Shown here piece by piece: positions 50,362 to 59,115 of a stretch of 64,000 nt of DNA (position 1 is its first letter; each line of letters starts with the position of its first letter). This stretch comes from Phycisphaerales bacterium. Lineage in GTDB: Bacteria > Planctomycetota > Phycisphaerae > Phycisphaerales > SM1A02. The DNA lies in contig JASMLR010000009.1 in the NCBI GenBank assembly GCA_030748575.1, forward strand, positions 1 through 64,000, read 5' to 3'. The position numbers and the translations under genes are program-made. The notes below the pieces were generated by a model. That model was not told the DNA's origin and did not search any database. It worked only from the letters and a program-made list of their open reading frames with translations.

Positions 50362-50433
50362 GGCACTGAGCCCTCCCGGCTATCCTCCACCCCCTCCACC
50401 CCGATCTCACCGAGGGCTGGGGCGAACGATCCG

Positions 50434-51303
50434 ATGGCGCACCCACGAAAAATCGCCGGCTTCAACGTGCTCGCTGGAATTGGCGAAGGCGCCCGGTCCA
50501 CCATCTATGCGGTTCAGGACCCGAAATCCAAGCAGGTGTGGGCCCTCAAGTACGTTGAGATTCGGGACGCGAAGGACGACCGCTTCATCGAGCAGGCCCA
50601 GCGTGAATATGCCATCGGGACCAAGCTGGACCACGTCGGCATTCGCAAGATCCAGAAGATCGTCAAGCAACGCAAGCGATTCAAATTGCACAGTGTGGCG
50701 CTCATCATGGAGTTGATTGACGCCAACACGCTGGACCAGCAGTTGCCCCGCTCCTACGGCAAAGCCTGCCAGGTGTTTTTTCAGGTCGCCGATGCACTGG
50801 CGCATATGCATGAAAAGGGCTTCGTGCACGCAGACATGAAGCCAACGAACGTCCTCATTACGGAGCACGATGCGGTCAAGGTCATCGATCTCGGTCAGGC
50901 CTGCCCGATCGGCACCATCAAGAAGCGTATTCAGGGAACGCCCGGATACATGGCCCCCGAGCAGGCGTGCCGCGAGGCCATCGACGAGCGAACCGACATC
51001 TTCAATCTCGGCGCCATGATGTACTGGGTGCTGGTCCGAGAGGTCATCCCCACGGCCATGCCACCGGCTGGTGGGGATCCGACACTGCTCTCGACCCTTG
51101 ACGTCTCGGAGATTCCCGAGCCGCAGCCTCCACATGAGGCCAATCCGATGATCCCGGAGTCGCTCTCCGAACTCATTCTGGAGTGCGTGGCGAAGGACCG
51201 GGCCGACCGCCCGGCCACCATGAACGAAGTCGTGCATCGCCTGCGAGCGCTCGCCATGACGCCGGATCGCTCGCGGACCTCCGGATCCTCCCATGCAGAA
51301 TGA
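50434..51303 (+). CDS. Serine/threonine protein kinase (soluble)
   Basis: 289 aa with no membrane segment. Hanks-type kinase motifs: G-loop GIGEGARSTIY (15-25), Lys39 (ALKYVEI), catalytic loop HADMKPTNV with Asp134 (HRD reads HAD), metal Asp152 in DLG (not DFG), GTPGYMAPEQ (168-177) and RTDIFNLG. HAD/DLG variants suggest an RD-negative, possibly constitutively active or slow kinase. It overlaps the BFD-type iron-sulfur gene by 11 bp, so the pair is cotranslated. An FHA partner is encoded 3 kb upstream. Targets unknown. Confidence 0.92.
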   Translation: MAHPRKIAGFNVLAGIGEGARSTIYAVQDPKSKQVWALKYVEIRDAKDDRFIEQAQREYAIGTKLDHVGIRKIQKIVKQRKRFKLHSVALIMELIDANTLDQQLPRSYGKACQVFFQVADALAHMHEKGFVHADMKPTNVLITEHDAVKVIDLGQACPIGTIKKRIQGTPGYMAPEQACREAIDERTDIFNLGAMMYWVLVREVIPTAMPPAGGDPTLLSTLDVSEIPEPQPPHEANPMIPESLSELILECVAKDRADRPATMNEVVHRLRALAMTPDRSRTSGSSHAE

Positions 51304-51562
51304 CGACGAGGTCTGTCTCTGCTTCCACGTTTCACAACGCAAGTTGATCGCCTATCTCCGCCGAACGAAGCCCCGTGTCGCCTCCCAACTGGCCCAGTGC
51401 CTGGATGCGGGAACGGGCTGCGGCTGGTGCCGCCCCTTCCTGAACAAGCTGCATCAGCAGTGGCAGCAGGGCGAGCCCATGGGCCTCACGGTGGGCCGGG
51501 CGTCCTATGCGGAAGGCCGGGATCGTCACCGAGCGAAGTCCGAGGACCGCGATCAAGGATGA
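51293..51562 (+). CDS. BFD-like [2Fe-2S]-binding protein
   Basis: 89 aa. Four cysteines in the pattern C-x-C-x32-C-x2-C (Cys8, Cys10, Cys43, Cys46; CLCFHV and GCGWCRPFL) match the bacterioferritin-associated-ferredoxin-like domain. The helical spacer SQRKLIAYLRRTKPRVASQL fits. The C-terminal ~25 residues are polar and overlap the convergent LigD-like gene by 77 bp. BFD domains move electrons to iron stores or sense iron; linkage to a kinase through an 11-bp overlap is unusual. Confidence 0.85.
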   Translation: MQNDDEVCLCFHVSQRKLIAYLRRTKPRVASQLAQCLDAGTGCGWCRPFLNKLHQQWQQGEPMGLTVGRASYAEGRDRHRAKSEDRDQG

Positions 51563-51890
51563 TCAGCGACCGCGGCCCCCGCTGCCAGCGATCGCATCCA
51601 CCCGCCGCCCACTGAACCTCGGCCACACCCCCGGCGGTCACCCGCAGCGTCCCCGCTGCCACCCTACGAGCGATCCCCCGGCCGCCACTGACCTCCCCCA
51701 CGTCCACCCGGAGCCAGCGAGGATGGTGGTCCGGCCTGCGAATCGCCGCAATGCGGTCCCCGGCAGCCGCACCGTCGGGCCGCCGCTCGCACCGCAGGCT
51801 CCACAGGGGCGAGCCGCCGCCCGAATCCCGAGCGACCAGCACATCCCAGTGCACCGACCCGGACGGGAGGGTGTGCGCGAGGACGACCAT
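51486..51890 (-). CDS. LigD 3'-phosphoesterase-like domain protein
   Basis: 134 aa from ATG 51890 (GTG 51896 is possible; ATG 52001 would overlap the divergent gene). MVVLAHTLPSGSVHWDVLVA and SPLWSLRCERRPDG, then a basic H-x3-L segment and VDVGEVSGGRGIARRV match the stand-alone DNA-ligase-D N-terminal-like proteins of planctomycetes (HWD, W-L, VSGGRG). Such domains trim 3' ends in NHEJ, but no ku or ligase is nearby. The catalytic histidines are only partly traceable. Its last 25 residues overlap the BFD gene tail to tail. Confidence 0.62.
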   Translation of the reverse strand: MVVLAHTLPSGSVHWDVLVARDSGGGSPLWSLRCERRPDGAAAGDRIAAIRRPDHHPRWLRVDVGEVSGGRGIARRVAAGTLRVTAGGVAEVQWAAGGCDRWQRGPRSLIILDRGPRTSLGDDPGLPHRTPGPP

Positions 51891-51999
51891 CGGCACAGGC
51901 CGCAGGCCCGGCGAAACCGGCCAGGCCAGAGCCGGGTTGTCCACGGGTGCTCCACCAAGTTCGCAGGAATTCACGAGTTGGGCCGCTCCCATTCGTATC

Positions 52000-52677
52000 A
52001 TGCCCTGCGTGAATGTACCTCATCGAATCACCGTCGTCCTCGCGGGCCTGCTCCTGGGCAGCACCCTCGTGGCCTGCACCACCACCGTTCCAAGCCAGGC
52101 CCTCCGTCGAAAGGGAGAGAAGGCCATGTCGATCAACGACTGGCCGTCGGCCATCGACTGGTACGGGCAACTCGTTGCGCGTGACCAGACCGACTGGCGG
52201 TCTCAGGCCGCGCTCGGCCAGGCCGCGCTGGAGTCGGGCGACCTGACGCTCGCCAGACGATCCCTCGAGATCGCCTCGGCGCTTCAGCCAGCCAACGCCC
52301 GCATCGCAGCGGACCTCGCCGACACGCTGGAGCAGCAGGAAGCATGGAACGATCTCTTCGCCTACCTGCACGATCGAGCCACCACGACTTCGACGGCGGC
52401 GGACTGGCTGCGGCTGGCGCGTGCCGCTGTTGAAGCAGACGATCCGGATACGGCAAGGCAGTCCATTCGAACCGCATTGGCGGTCGACGCAGGCGAAGAC
52501 GTCGTCCCGTACCTGCAAGCGGCACGCCTCTCGCTCCGGCTTGGAGAACGGTCCGAGGCCATTCGCGCCCTGTCGCTTGCGTGGGATCTCGATCCCACCG
52601 ACCCCGACGTCCGAGCCGCGCTGCTGGATCTCGGAGTCGTTCCGGGGCCGACCCTGCACCTGACGACCGGCGGATGA
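52000..52677 (+). CDS. TPR-containing lipoprotein
   Basis: 225 aa with signal peptide ending in lipobox STLVAC (Cys26). The mature part is a TPR-like helical array, e.g. KAMSINDWPSAIDWYGQLVA and AALGQAALESGDLTLARRSL, with about four repeats. The start could be the GTG three codons later. It overlaps the ArsR-methyltransferase gene by 4 bp (ATGA). A scaffold for envelope complexes is inferred from type only. Confidence 0.75.
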   Translation: MPCVNVPHRITVVLAGLLLGSTLVACTTTVPSQALRRKGEKAMSINDWPSAIDWYGQLVARDQTDWRSQAALGQAALESGDLTLARRSLEIASALQPANARIAADLADTLEQQEAWNDLFAYLHDRATTTSTAADWLRLARAAVEADDPDTARQSIRTALAVDAGEDVVPYLQAARLSLRLGERSEAIRALSLAWDLDPTDPDVRAALLDLGVVPGPTLHLTTGG

Positions 52678-53645
52678 GTTCAACCACCCCCGGCCCGACG
52701 GCGACGCTGCTCGAGCAACTCGGCGGCCTTCATGATGCATCACGGCTCCGACTGATGGTGCTCCTGGACGCGCACGAACTGGCCGTCGGGGAACTCGCGG
52801 CGGCCATTCAGGCGCCGCAGTCCACAGTGTCGCGGCATCTCAAGAGGCTCATCGACGCCGGGTGGATCCAGCGGCGGAGCGTGGGCCCGCAGTCCCTCTA
52901 CCGCGTTTCCTCGGATGACCTGGATGACCGGGCGCGAAGCCTCTGGTCCGTCGCGGCGGCGGGACTCCGGGGCGAGCCCACCCACGCGGAGGACCTCCGC
53001 CGAGTCGACGAGATACTCTCGCAGCGCAAGACCGACACGCGGGCGTTTTTCGGAGCCACCGGAGCCGACTGGGCCGAGGTCCGTGAGCAGCTCTTTGGAA
53101 CCACGCTCACGCACGCCTGCATTCCCGCCATGCTCGATCCGGACTGGGTCGTGGCCGATCTGGGATGCGGAACGGGTCAGCTCGCCGCGGCCATCGGCCC
53201 GTGGGTCGGCCGAATTGAAGCCGTCGATCGCGAGCCGGCGATGCTCGAAGCCGCCAGACGACGGCTGGCCGATCTGGACAACGTCAGGTTTCACGAGGCC
53301 GACATGCACGCGGCGGCCCTGCCCGCAGGCTCGGTCGATCTGGCCGTCATGTCGCTGGTCCTGCACCACGTCGAGGCCCCTGCAGACGCCATCAACGCTG
53401 CCGCAACCATGCTGCGACCCGGCGGCAGACTGCTCATCGTCGACATGGTGCAACACGACCGAACGGAGTACCGCGACACCATGGGCCATGTGCATCTGGG
53501 GTTCACGCGAGATGAGATCGCCGCGTGGTGCGATCAGGCAGGCGTGACGCTCCAACGCTTTGAGGTGCTCCGGCCCGACCCGGACGCAAAGGGGCCCGGG
53601 CTGTTTGCCGCCACCGCTCGTGCCGAGACGGCCCCGCCTGCGTAA
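52674..53645 (+). CDS. ArsR-type regulator fused to SAM-dependent methyltransferase
   Basis: 323 aa with two domains. The first is a winged helix of the ArsR type (about 10-85, AIQAPQSTVSRHLKRLIDA as recognition helix; no metal-site Cys is seen). The second is a class I methyltransferase (about 150-310) with motif I VVADLGCGTGQLA (159-171), AVDREPAML for motif II and MSLVLHHVEAPADA. Fused proteins of this sort are found near methionine-cycle genes in other phyla and may sense SAM or SAH. No such gene is next to it here. The ATG start overlaps the upstream stop by 4 bp. Confidence 0.85.
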   Translation: MSSTTPGPTATLLEQLGGLHDASRLRLMVLLDAHELAVGELAAAIQAPQSTVSRHLKRLIDAGWIQRRSVGPQSLYRVSSDDLDDRARSLWSVAAAGLRGEPTHAEDLRRVDEILSQRKTDTRAFFGATGADWAEVREQLFGTTLTHACIPAMLDPDWVVADLGCGTGQLAAAIGPWVGRIEAVDREPAMLEAARRRLADLDNVRFHEADMHAAALPAGSVDLAVMSLVLHHVEAPADAINAAATMLRPGGRLLIVDMVQHDRTEYRDTMGHVHLGFTRDEIAAWCDQAGVTLQRFEVLRPDPDAKGPGLFAATARAETAPPA

Positions 53646-53664
53646 GCCTCAACGGGCGAGGTGT

Positions 53665-55470
53665 TCACTCGCTGCCGACCTCGCCGTCGAGACGCAGAGG
53701 CGGCGCCCAGACGTCGTCAAGCATTCCGACGAAGCTCTCGTCGGCACCGCCCGCGCGCATGGCCGCAAGCCCCGCGAGAATCAGGCTCGGTCGGTCGAGT
53801 TGGTGTCCGATGTAGGCAAGCAGGAAGCCGTACCGGTCGAGATCGATGCCATCCTGAATCCGCTCATTCAAGACGGAGATGGCGCGGTCGAGATCTTCCT
53901 GGGCCGGCAGGAGATCCTCCGCGTACTGAACATCGATCATCTCCGGCTGGAATGCCAGAAGCGTCTGCAGGGTGAGCGCCGACGACAGGTAGAGGCTTGC
54001 GCCCAGTTGGGCGTGCCCGAGACCCGCCGTGGCAAGCGGATGACCCGGGGCGAACCGCAGACTGCGGCCAAACCGGCGTTCGGCCTTGAGGTAGTCGCCC
54101 ATGGTGAGCCGCTGCTGGGCAGACGACACCACATCGTCAAACCGACTTCCATCCCGAGCCGCCAGAGATTCCACACGCTGCCCGTGCCGCAGCACCAGAC
54201 CGTAATCCTCACGGCTCAGCACCGGGCCGACATCTAGGGGCCCGGTGCCCGGTGCCGGCGGCGTCGGGGCGGCAGTGGACCCAGCGTCACCAGTGTCCTC
54301 CAACTCGGATTCGTCGCCCAGACCGATGTCCTCGAGCTGTGTGCCCGGAGGAAGATCCGATGCGCCGGTGTCAAAGCCTGTGATGATGCCCCCACGCATC
54401 CTGCGGTACTCACGATCCAACGCGTCGAGGCGCTCGGACGCCGACATCGACCCGGGCGCCAGTGAACCGAATCGGTCGGCCATGCTGGTGTAGATCGCAG
54501 TGAGATCCGGGGCCACCGGAACGTGAACGCTTTGGCTGGCGACCCTCGTGTCACGCACCTGCGTCGAGGGAACGACCAGATCTTTGAATTCAGTTTCCCA
54601 CGTTTGCCCGATGCGGGGCGTGGCACGCCCGGTCATCTTGTCATCCCGCACCTGCGCGAGGTCGTATGACGTCAGGCCGCGGTCGATCGCCCCGGGAATG
54701 GCAGGAAGCACCGCAAGCCCCTGAAGACCTGAACCCATGTACCGGATCGGCTGGCCGTCCGGCATGTTGGCCCTGCCGAGTTCGCGGGATCCGCGTCCGG
54801 ACATGGAGTCATCAACGCTCTGCCGCATGGCCGTTCCGAGGCGGTCCGCGGACAGGGCGGTCCGGTGGGCGGCAAGCCCGCCGGGTGCCCGTGGACCGAC
54901 GTCGGGCTCATAGACGGGCTCGGTTGTGCCTGGCAATTCAGCCGGGCCGGCGCGGCGGTCGTCCTCCTGGATTCCCCGTCCGTCTCGCCCACGCTCACCC
55001 CGGCCGATCTCATTGGTCAGCGCGCCGACGTGCCGGGCTCCGGAACTCGACTTCCACTGATCGTAGAAGTACGGGTTGTAGTAGTCCCCATCGCTTCCAG
55101 CCCCCATGGCGGCCACACCCGAACCGCCGGTCATCAGTTCGGTGTCGAGGCTGCCGAGGTTCTGCCAGTACCACGGGTTGTTGTACAGACTCTCGGTCCG
55201 AAGACGAGAAGCCGGATCGCCGAGGTTGTTGGCCCGGAACTGGGCATTGGTCGTCAGGTCAAAGGAGTGCTCAAACCGCCGGCCGCCGGCCGCGTTGCCC
55301 CGAAACTCGAACTCGTGCGGCAAATGCCGCCGCTGCCCCACACCCCGAACGGCCGTCACGCCCCTCGCCCCATCGACGGGACGAATCACCGGGGTCCCGA
55401 GGCGGTCCTGCGCTGACGCAGGCAAGGCAAGAACCAGTGGCACTGACGCGGCAATACATGCGATTCTCAT
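53665..55470 (-). CDS. Exported hypothetical protein with TPR-like C-terminus
   Basis: 601 aa with signal peptide (CIAASVPLVLALPASAQ). The first ~370 residues are low in secondary structure, rich in Gly, Arg and Asp (RANNLGDPASRLRTES, YYNPYFYDQWKSSS), and probably disordered. The last ~170 residues are helical (QQRLTMGDYLKAERRFGRSL, HPLATAGLGHAQLGASLYL), TPR-like, and end in an acidic tail. It lies tail to tail with the ArsR-methyltransferase gene, with a 19-bp gap. Not recognised as a known family; a periplasmic or surface scaffold is a guess. Confidence 0.68.
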   Translation of the reverse strand: MRIACIAASVPLVLALPASAQDRLGTPVIRPVDGARGVTAVRGVGQRRHLPHEFEFRGNAAGGRRFEHSFDLTTNAQFRANNLGDPASRLRTESLYNNPWYWQNLGSLDTELMTGGSGVAAMGAGSDGDYYNPYFYDQWKSSSGARHVGALTNEIGRGERGRDGRGIQEDDRRAGPAELPGTTEPVYEPDVGPRAPGGLAAHRTALSADRLGTAMRQSVDDSMSGRGSRELGRANMPDGQPIRYMGSGLQGLAVLPAIPGAIDRGLTSYDLAQVRDDKMTGRATPRIGQTWETEFKDLVVPSTQVRDTRVASQSVHVPVAPDLTAIYTSMADRFGSLAPGSMSASERLDALDREYRRMRGGIITGFDTGASDLPPGTQLEDIGLGDESELEDTGDAGSTAAPTPPAPGTGPLDVGPVLSREDYGLVLRHGQRVESLAARDGSRFDDVVSSAQQRLTMGDYLKAERRFGRSLRFAPGHPLATAGLGHAQLGASLYLSSALTLQTLLAFQPEMIDVQYAEDLLPAQEDLDRAISVLNERIQDGIDLDRYGFLLAYIGHQLDRPSLILAGLAAMRAGGADESFVGMLDDVWAPPLRLDGEVGSE

Positions 55471-55590
55471 GTCGGAGCCAATGATAGTCCGCCCCGGGAT
55501 GGATCGCCCCCGGACTACCCCCGAACCACTCCCCCCGGCCGCCTACGGACCACCCGCCCCTGGATCGAACATCCAACACGAGCAGATACC

Positions 55591-57177
55591 ATGCATGCCA
55601 TGACCGCCCGACATCGTTGTATCACCACGCCCATCTATTACGTCAATGACCGACCGCACATCGGTCACGTCTACACAACGACCATCTGCGACGTCTGGGC
55701 GAGGTTCATGCGCGGGCTCGGTGATGACGTCTTCTTCCTCACCGGAACGGACGAACATGGTCAGAAGGTCGAACAATCCGCCGCGGAGAAAGGCGTCACA
55801 CCGCAGGCGCTTGCAGACGAGAACTCGGCGGAATTCCGCCGGATCATGGGGCTGTTCGACCTGACCAACGATGCCTTCATCCGAACCACGGACCCGAGGC
55901 ACGAAACGCAGGTTCAGGCCCTCGTCAAGCGGCTCATGGACTCGGGCGACGTGTATCTGGGCACGTTCGAAGGGTGGTATGACGCTGGTCAGGAGGAGTA
56001 TTACACCGAGACCAAGGCCCGCGAAGTCGAGTACACCTCCCCCATCTCCGGCAAGCCGCTTGAGCGAGCGACCGAGGAGAACTACTACTTCAGGCTGAGC
56101 GCATTCCAGGACCGGCTCGAAGCGCTCTTCGCGGAACAGCCCGGCCTTGTGCAGCCCGAAGCACGCCGAAACGAAGTCCTGGGTCGACTTCGAGAAGGCC
56201 TGCAGGATGTCCCCATAAGCCGCACGAACTTCGCATGGGGCATCGAGGTACCAGATGCCCCTGACCACGTGATCTACGTGTGGATCGACGCCCTCTTCAA
56301 CTACATCACGGCATTGGGCCTGGGCGATCAGGCATCGGACTGGTACGCCCAGCGACATCAGTACTGGCCCGCCACGGTGCAGGTGATCGGCAAGGAGATT
56401 CTCTGGTTCCACGCCGTGATCTGGCCGGCGCTGCTGATGGCGCTCGGTCTGCCGCTCCCGGGCTGCGTCTACGCCCACTCGTTCTGGATCAGCGAGGGGC
56501 AGAAGATGTCCAAGTCGCTGGGCAACTTCATCGATCTGGAGATGCTGGACCGATACGTCGAGACCTTCGGCCGCGACGCACTGCGGTACTTCCTTGCGAC
56601 GCAGGGACCGCTCGGCGCAACCGATGCGGACTTCTCCAGGGCCCAGTTCCACGAAACCTATACGGCCGATCTGGTCAATACCCTCGGGAACTGCACCAGC
56701 CGGACCTCGGCCATGATCGGGAAGTACTGCGATGGCGTCTGCCCGGCCGACACCGGCGCCTGCGCCGGAGGCGGCGTCGAGTGGCCGGAGTTCACCGCAG
56801 CCCGTGTCGAGGCCGCGACCGCCGCGATGGAGCGATTCGATCTCGCTGGATCGATTGCCGCCGCTATGTCGATCGTCCGGCAGGTGGATGTGTTCATCAA
56901 CGAGACGGCGCCATTCAAACTCGCCAAAGACCCAGCCAACGCGGAGACCGTCGGGAACATTCTGTACCGCTGCGCCGAGGCGCTTCGCATCGCCGCATGT
57001 CTGCTTGAAGCCGTCCTGCCACAGTCTGTTGGCAACCTCCGAGAGGCGTGGTCCCTCGGCGACGCCGGCAACCAGCTTGGTCAGGCATGCCGCTGGGGGC
57101 AGCTCCAGCCCGGTACCAGCATTGCGAAGGTGGCCCTCTTCCCTCGCGTCGAAGCGGAAGCCGTGCCCGCCGGCTGA
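55591..57177 (+). CDS. metG: Methionyl-tRNA synthetase
   Basis: 528 aa class I synthetase. HIGH motif PHIGH (22-26, ATPIYYVND before), KMSKS at 305-309 (SEGQKMSKSLGNF), and an anticodon-binding helical domain after 400. The knuckle region reads WYDAGQEEYYTE where zinc-containing forms have Cys pairs, so the insertion is zinc-free. There is no C-terminal EMAP/tRNA-binding extension. The start ATG at 55591 or the inner ATG at 55600 is equally plausible. It is divergent from the exported protein gene (120-bp gap) and ends 156 bp before psd. Confidence 0.95.
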   Translation: MHAMTARHRCITTPIYYVNDRPHIGHVYTTTICDVWARFMRGLGDDVFFLTGTDEHGQKVEQSAAEKGVTPQALADENSAEFRRIMGLFDLTNDAFIRTTDPRHETQVQALVKRLMDSGDVYLGTFEGWYDAGQEEYYTETKAREVEYTSPISGKPLERATEENYYFRLSAFQDRLEALFAEQPGLVQPEARRNEVLGRLREGLQDVPISRTNFAWGIEVPDAPDHVIYVWIDALFNYITALGLGDQASDWYAQRHQYWPATVQVIGKEILWFHAVIWPALLMALGLPLPGCVYAHSFWISEGQKMSKSLGNFIDLEMLDRYVETFGRDALRYFLATQGPLGATDADFSRAQFHETYTADLVNTLGNCTSRTSAMIGKYCDGVCPADTGACAGGGVEWPEFTAARVEAATAAMERFDLAGSIAAAMSIVRQVDVFINETAPFKLAKDPANAETVGNILYRCAEALRIAACLLEAVLPQSVGNLREAWSLGDAGNQLGQACRWGQLQPGTSIAKVALFPRVEAEAVPAG

Positions 57178-57333
57178 GCAGCGGTCGTCGCCCCCGTCTC
57201 CCCCCTCGGCCCTCCAGCACCGCACCGCGCGGGTGCCGCGCAGGTGATGCCCGAGGGCCTCTGGATTCACTGATGGATTCGCTGAGCCAGCAGCCGGCCG
57301 AAAGGCGTCAGGTGTGGACCCGCGGCGACTGTG

Positions 57334-58035
57334 TCATGATTCGCCGCCCGCTGCTTCACTCGACCGCATCGGAACGCTCGCAAGCACCGTCCGCACGCCC
57401 GCCACGCGGTCCCCCACCCGAACCTGAATGGCCGCGTCAGCCTGCTCAGGGAGAATGAGTTCGGTCGTACTTCCGAACTTGATCATGCCGAACCGCTCCC
57501 CCCGCGTGAATCGATCGCCCTGTTTCACCGGACAGATGATGCGTCTGGCGATCGCGCCCGAGACCTGCCGCACGCCGAACGCCAGGCCATCGGCCCGCAC
57601 GGCTCGGGTCAACATCGATTCGTTGACCTGCGCCGACGCCGCCGTTCTCGCGTCCAGAAACTTGCCGGGCGTGTAAATCGTCTCGAGTACCTCCGCGTCG
57701 CACGGCATGCGATTGACGTGCACGTTCAGGACGCTCAGGAAGATCCGGACGACGACCGCGGGGCCCTCGACGGCTTCATGGTGCTCAACCCGTTCAATTG
57801 CAGAAACGCGGCCATCGGCGGGGCTCAGAAGATCGCCGGGCTTCACACCGACCGGCGGATGCCGGCGTGGATCCCGAAAGAACCACGCGATGCAGAACCA
57901 GGCCAACGCGGCGAGCCCCGTGACGGCCCACGCCACCCAGACAACGGGCACGAGCCACCACACCACCGCTGCCCCCGCCAACGCGATGACACCGCCTCCG
58001 CCCCACTCTCGCAGGCCTGCCGGCGCGAGTCGCAT
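57334..58035 (-). CDS. psd: Phosphatidylserine decarboxylase (short, PSD-II-like)
   Basis: 233 aa. Makes phosphatidylethanolamine from phosphatidylserine. N-terminal helices (VIALAGAAVVWWLVPVVWVA), then FRDPRR and LLSPADGRV. NVHVNRMP and the self-cleaving site FGSTTEL (Ser189 becomes the pyruvoyl group) follow. This is the short single-domain form known from archaea and many bacteria. The HTH-membrane gene lies 4 bp upstream, so both are likely in one transcript. No pssA is seen nearby. Confidence 0.9.
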   Translation of the reverse strand: MRLAPAGLREWGGGGVIALAGAAVVWWLVPVVWVAWAVTGLAALAWFCIAWFFRDPRRHPPVGVKPGDLLSPADGRVSAIERVEHHEAVEGPAVVVRIFLSVLNVHVNRMPCDAEVLETIYTPGKFLDARTAASAQVNESMLTRAVRADGLAFGVRQVSGAIARRIICPVKQGDRFTRGERFGMIKFGSTTELILPEQADAAIQVRVGDRVAGVRTVLASVPMRSSEAAGGES

Positions 58036-58039
58036 GTGT

Positions 58040-59011
58040 TCAGCCGGACTTGCCGCCGAGAACCCAGCCGATCACGCCCAGCAGGAGCGTGCCGCCCGCC
58101 AGGCCGCCGACCCAGATCCACATCTGCTCGGCAATCAAGGCCGCGATGCCCGAAGCGCCGCCCATCGTCTCAACCACAACCATGGCAAAGACGGCGATCA
58201 GCGCCACAAGACCACCCACCATCAACCCCGCACTGAGGCCGGACCAGGTGGGATCCCAGCTCTGCGCAGCCACCATGGCCGGCGCCGCAGCGGGTGCCAC
58301 AGACGGTCCGCCGCCGCCGACCGCAGCCACGGGCGCCGCGTCACCTTCGTCATCGGTCGCCGCCTCGAAGAGGCCGGACGCGGCGGGGAATTCCATCTCC
58401 TCATCATCGCTCGAGTAGACCTCCTCAAGCAGTTCCGCGCCCAGGGACGTGTCGTCGGACTCTCGGGTCAGGTCCAGCAGTCCGCTGCCGGAGCCGACGG
58501 ACTCGAGCGTCAGGTCATCATCAAGGCCTTCGCCCAGCGCCGTCCCGCCGGCGTCGATGGCCGCGCCGTCAAAGGCGGACACGGATGCCGATGCATCACT
58601 GCCCTCCGCCGGCGACTCCAGTTCCGCTGACAGGTCAAGGTCGTCGCTGGCGATGCCGCCCGCGGACAACATGGACGATGCGCCAAGGCCGATCGCACTC
58701 CCGGAGTCTTCCTGACCGGCCGGGGCGGGCATGTCCGCACTCTGGCTCTCAGCAAGACCAATGGCACCGCTGTCGGACTCGCCGAGCCCGAAACTGTCAC
58801 CGAGATCCAGCGACGAAGAGGCCAGATCAAGGTCGAGTTCCCCTGAGTCGTCGTTCCCGGCGAGCAGTTCAATCTGCTCCACCTTGAACACCAGACTTTC
58901 GCCGTCACGAAACTCCTGGATCTGACCCGACGCAACCATGGCTTCAACTTCTGCTTCGCTCTTGCCGAGCTTCTCGCAGACCTCACCGAGGGTGTAGAAC
59001 ATCTTGGCCAT
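58040..59011 (-). CDS. HTH-anchored membrane protein with long acidic linker
   Basis: 323 aa. The N-terminal ~50 residues resemble a MerR/excisionase-like winged helix (MFYTLGEVCEKLGKSEAEVE, GQIQEFRDGESLVFKVEQIE). A Ser/Asp/Gly-rich acidic linker (about 58-245) follows, then two membrane helices (about 258-282 and 292-318). Proteins of this plan are common in planctomycetes. The DNA- or protein-binding head tethered to the membrane could sense or position something; function unknown. The ATG at 59011 starts the conserved head. It is followed by psd after 4 bp and lies 104 bp downstream of the subtilase stop, in the same direction. Confidence 0.75.
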   Translation of the reverse strand: MAKMFYTLGEVCEKLGKSEAEVEAMVASGQIQEFRDGESLVFKVEQIELLAGNDDSGELDLDLASSSLDLGDSFGLGESDSGAIGLAESQSADMPAPAGQEDSGSAIGLGASSMLSAGGIASDDLDLSAELESPAEGSDASASVSAFDGAAIDAGGTALGEGLDDDLTLESVGSGSGLLDLTRESDDTSLGAELLEEVYSSDDEEMEFPAASGLFEAATDDEGDAAPVAAVGGGGPSVAPAAAPAMVAAQSWDPTWSGLSAGLMVGGLVALIAVFAMVVVETMGGASGIAALIAEQMWIWVGGLAGGTLLLGVIGWVLGGKSG

Positions 59012-59115
59012 GGATCGGGTGCTCCTCGCCTGCAAGACGATGACTGGGGGCCCTTGGGAGGCCCTTCGAACGGAGAAAGGTATCCGACCGGGACGCGCCC
59101 GGCAACCAATGTGGC

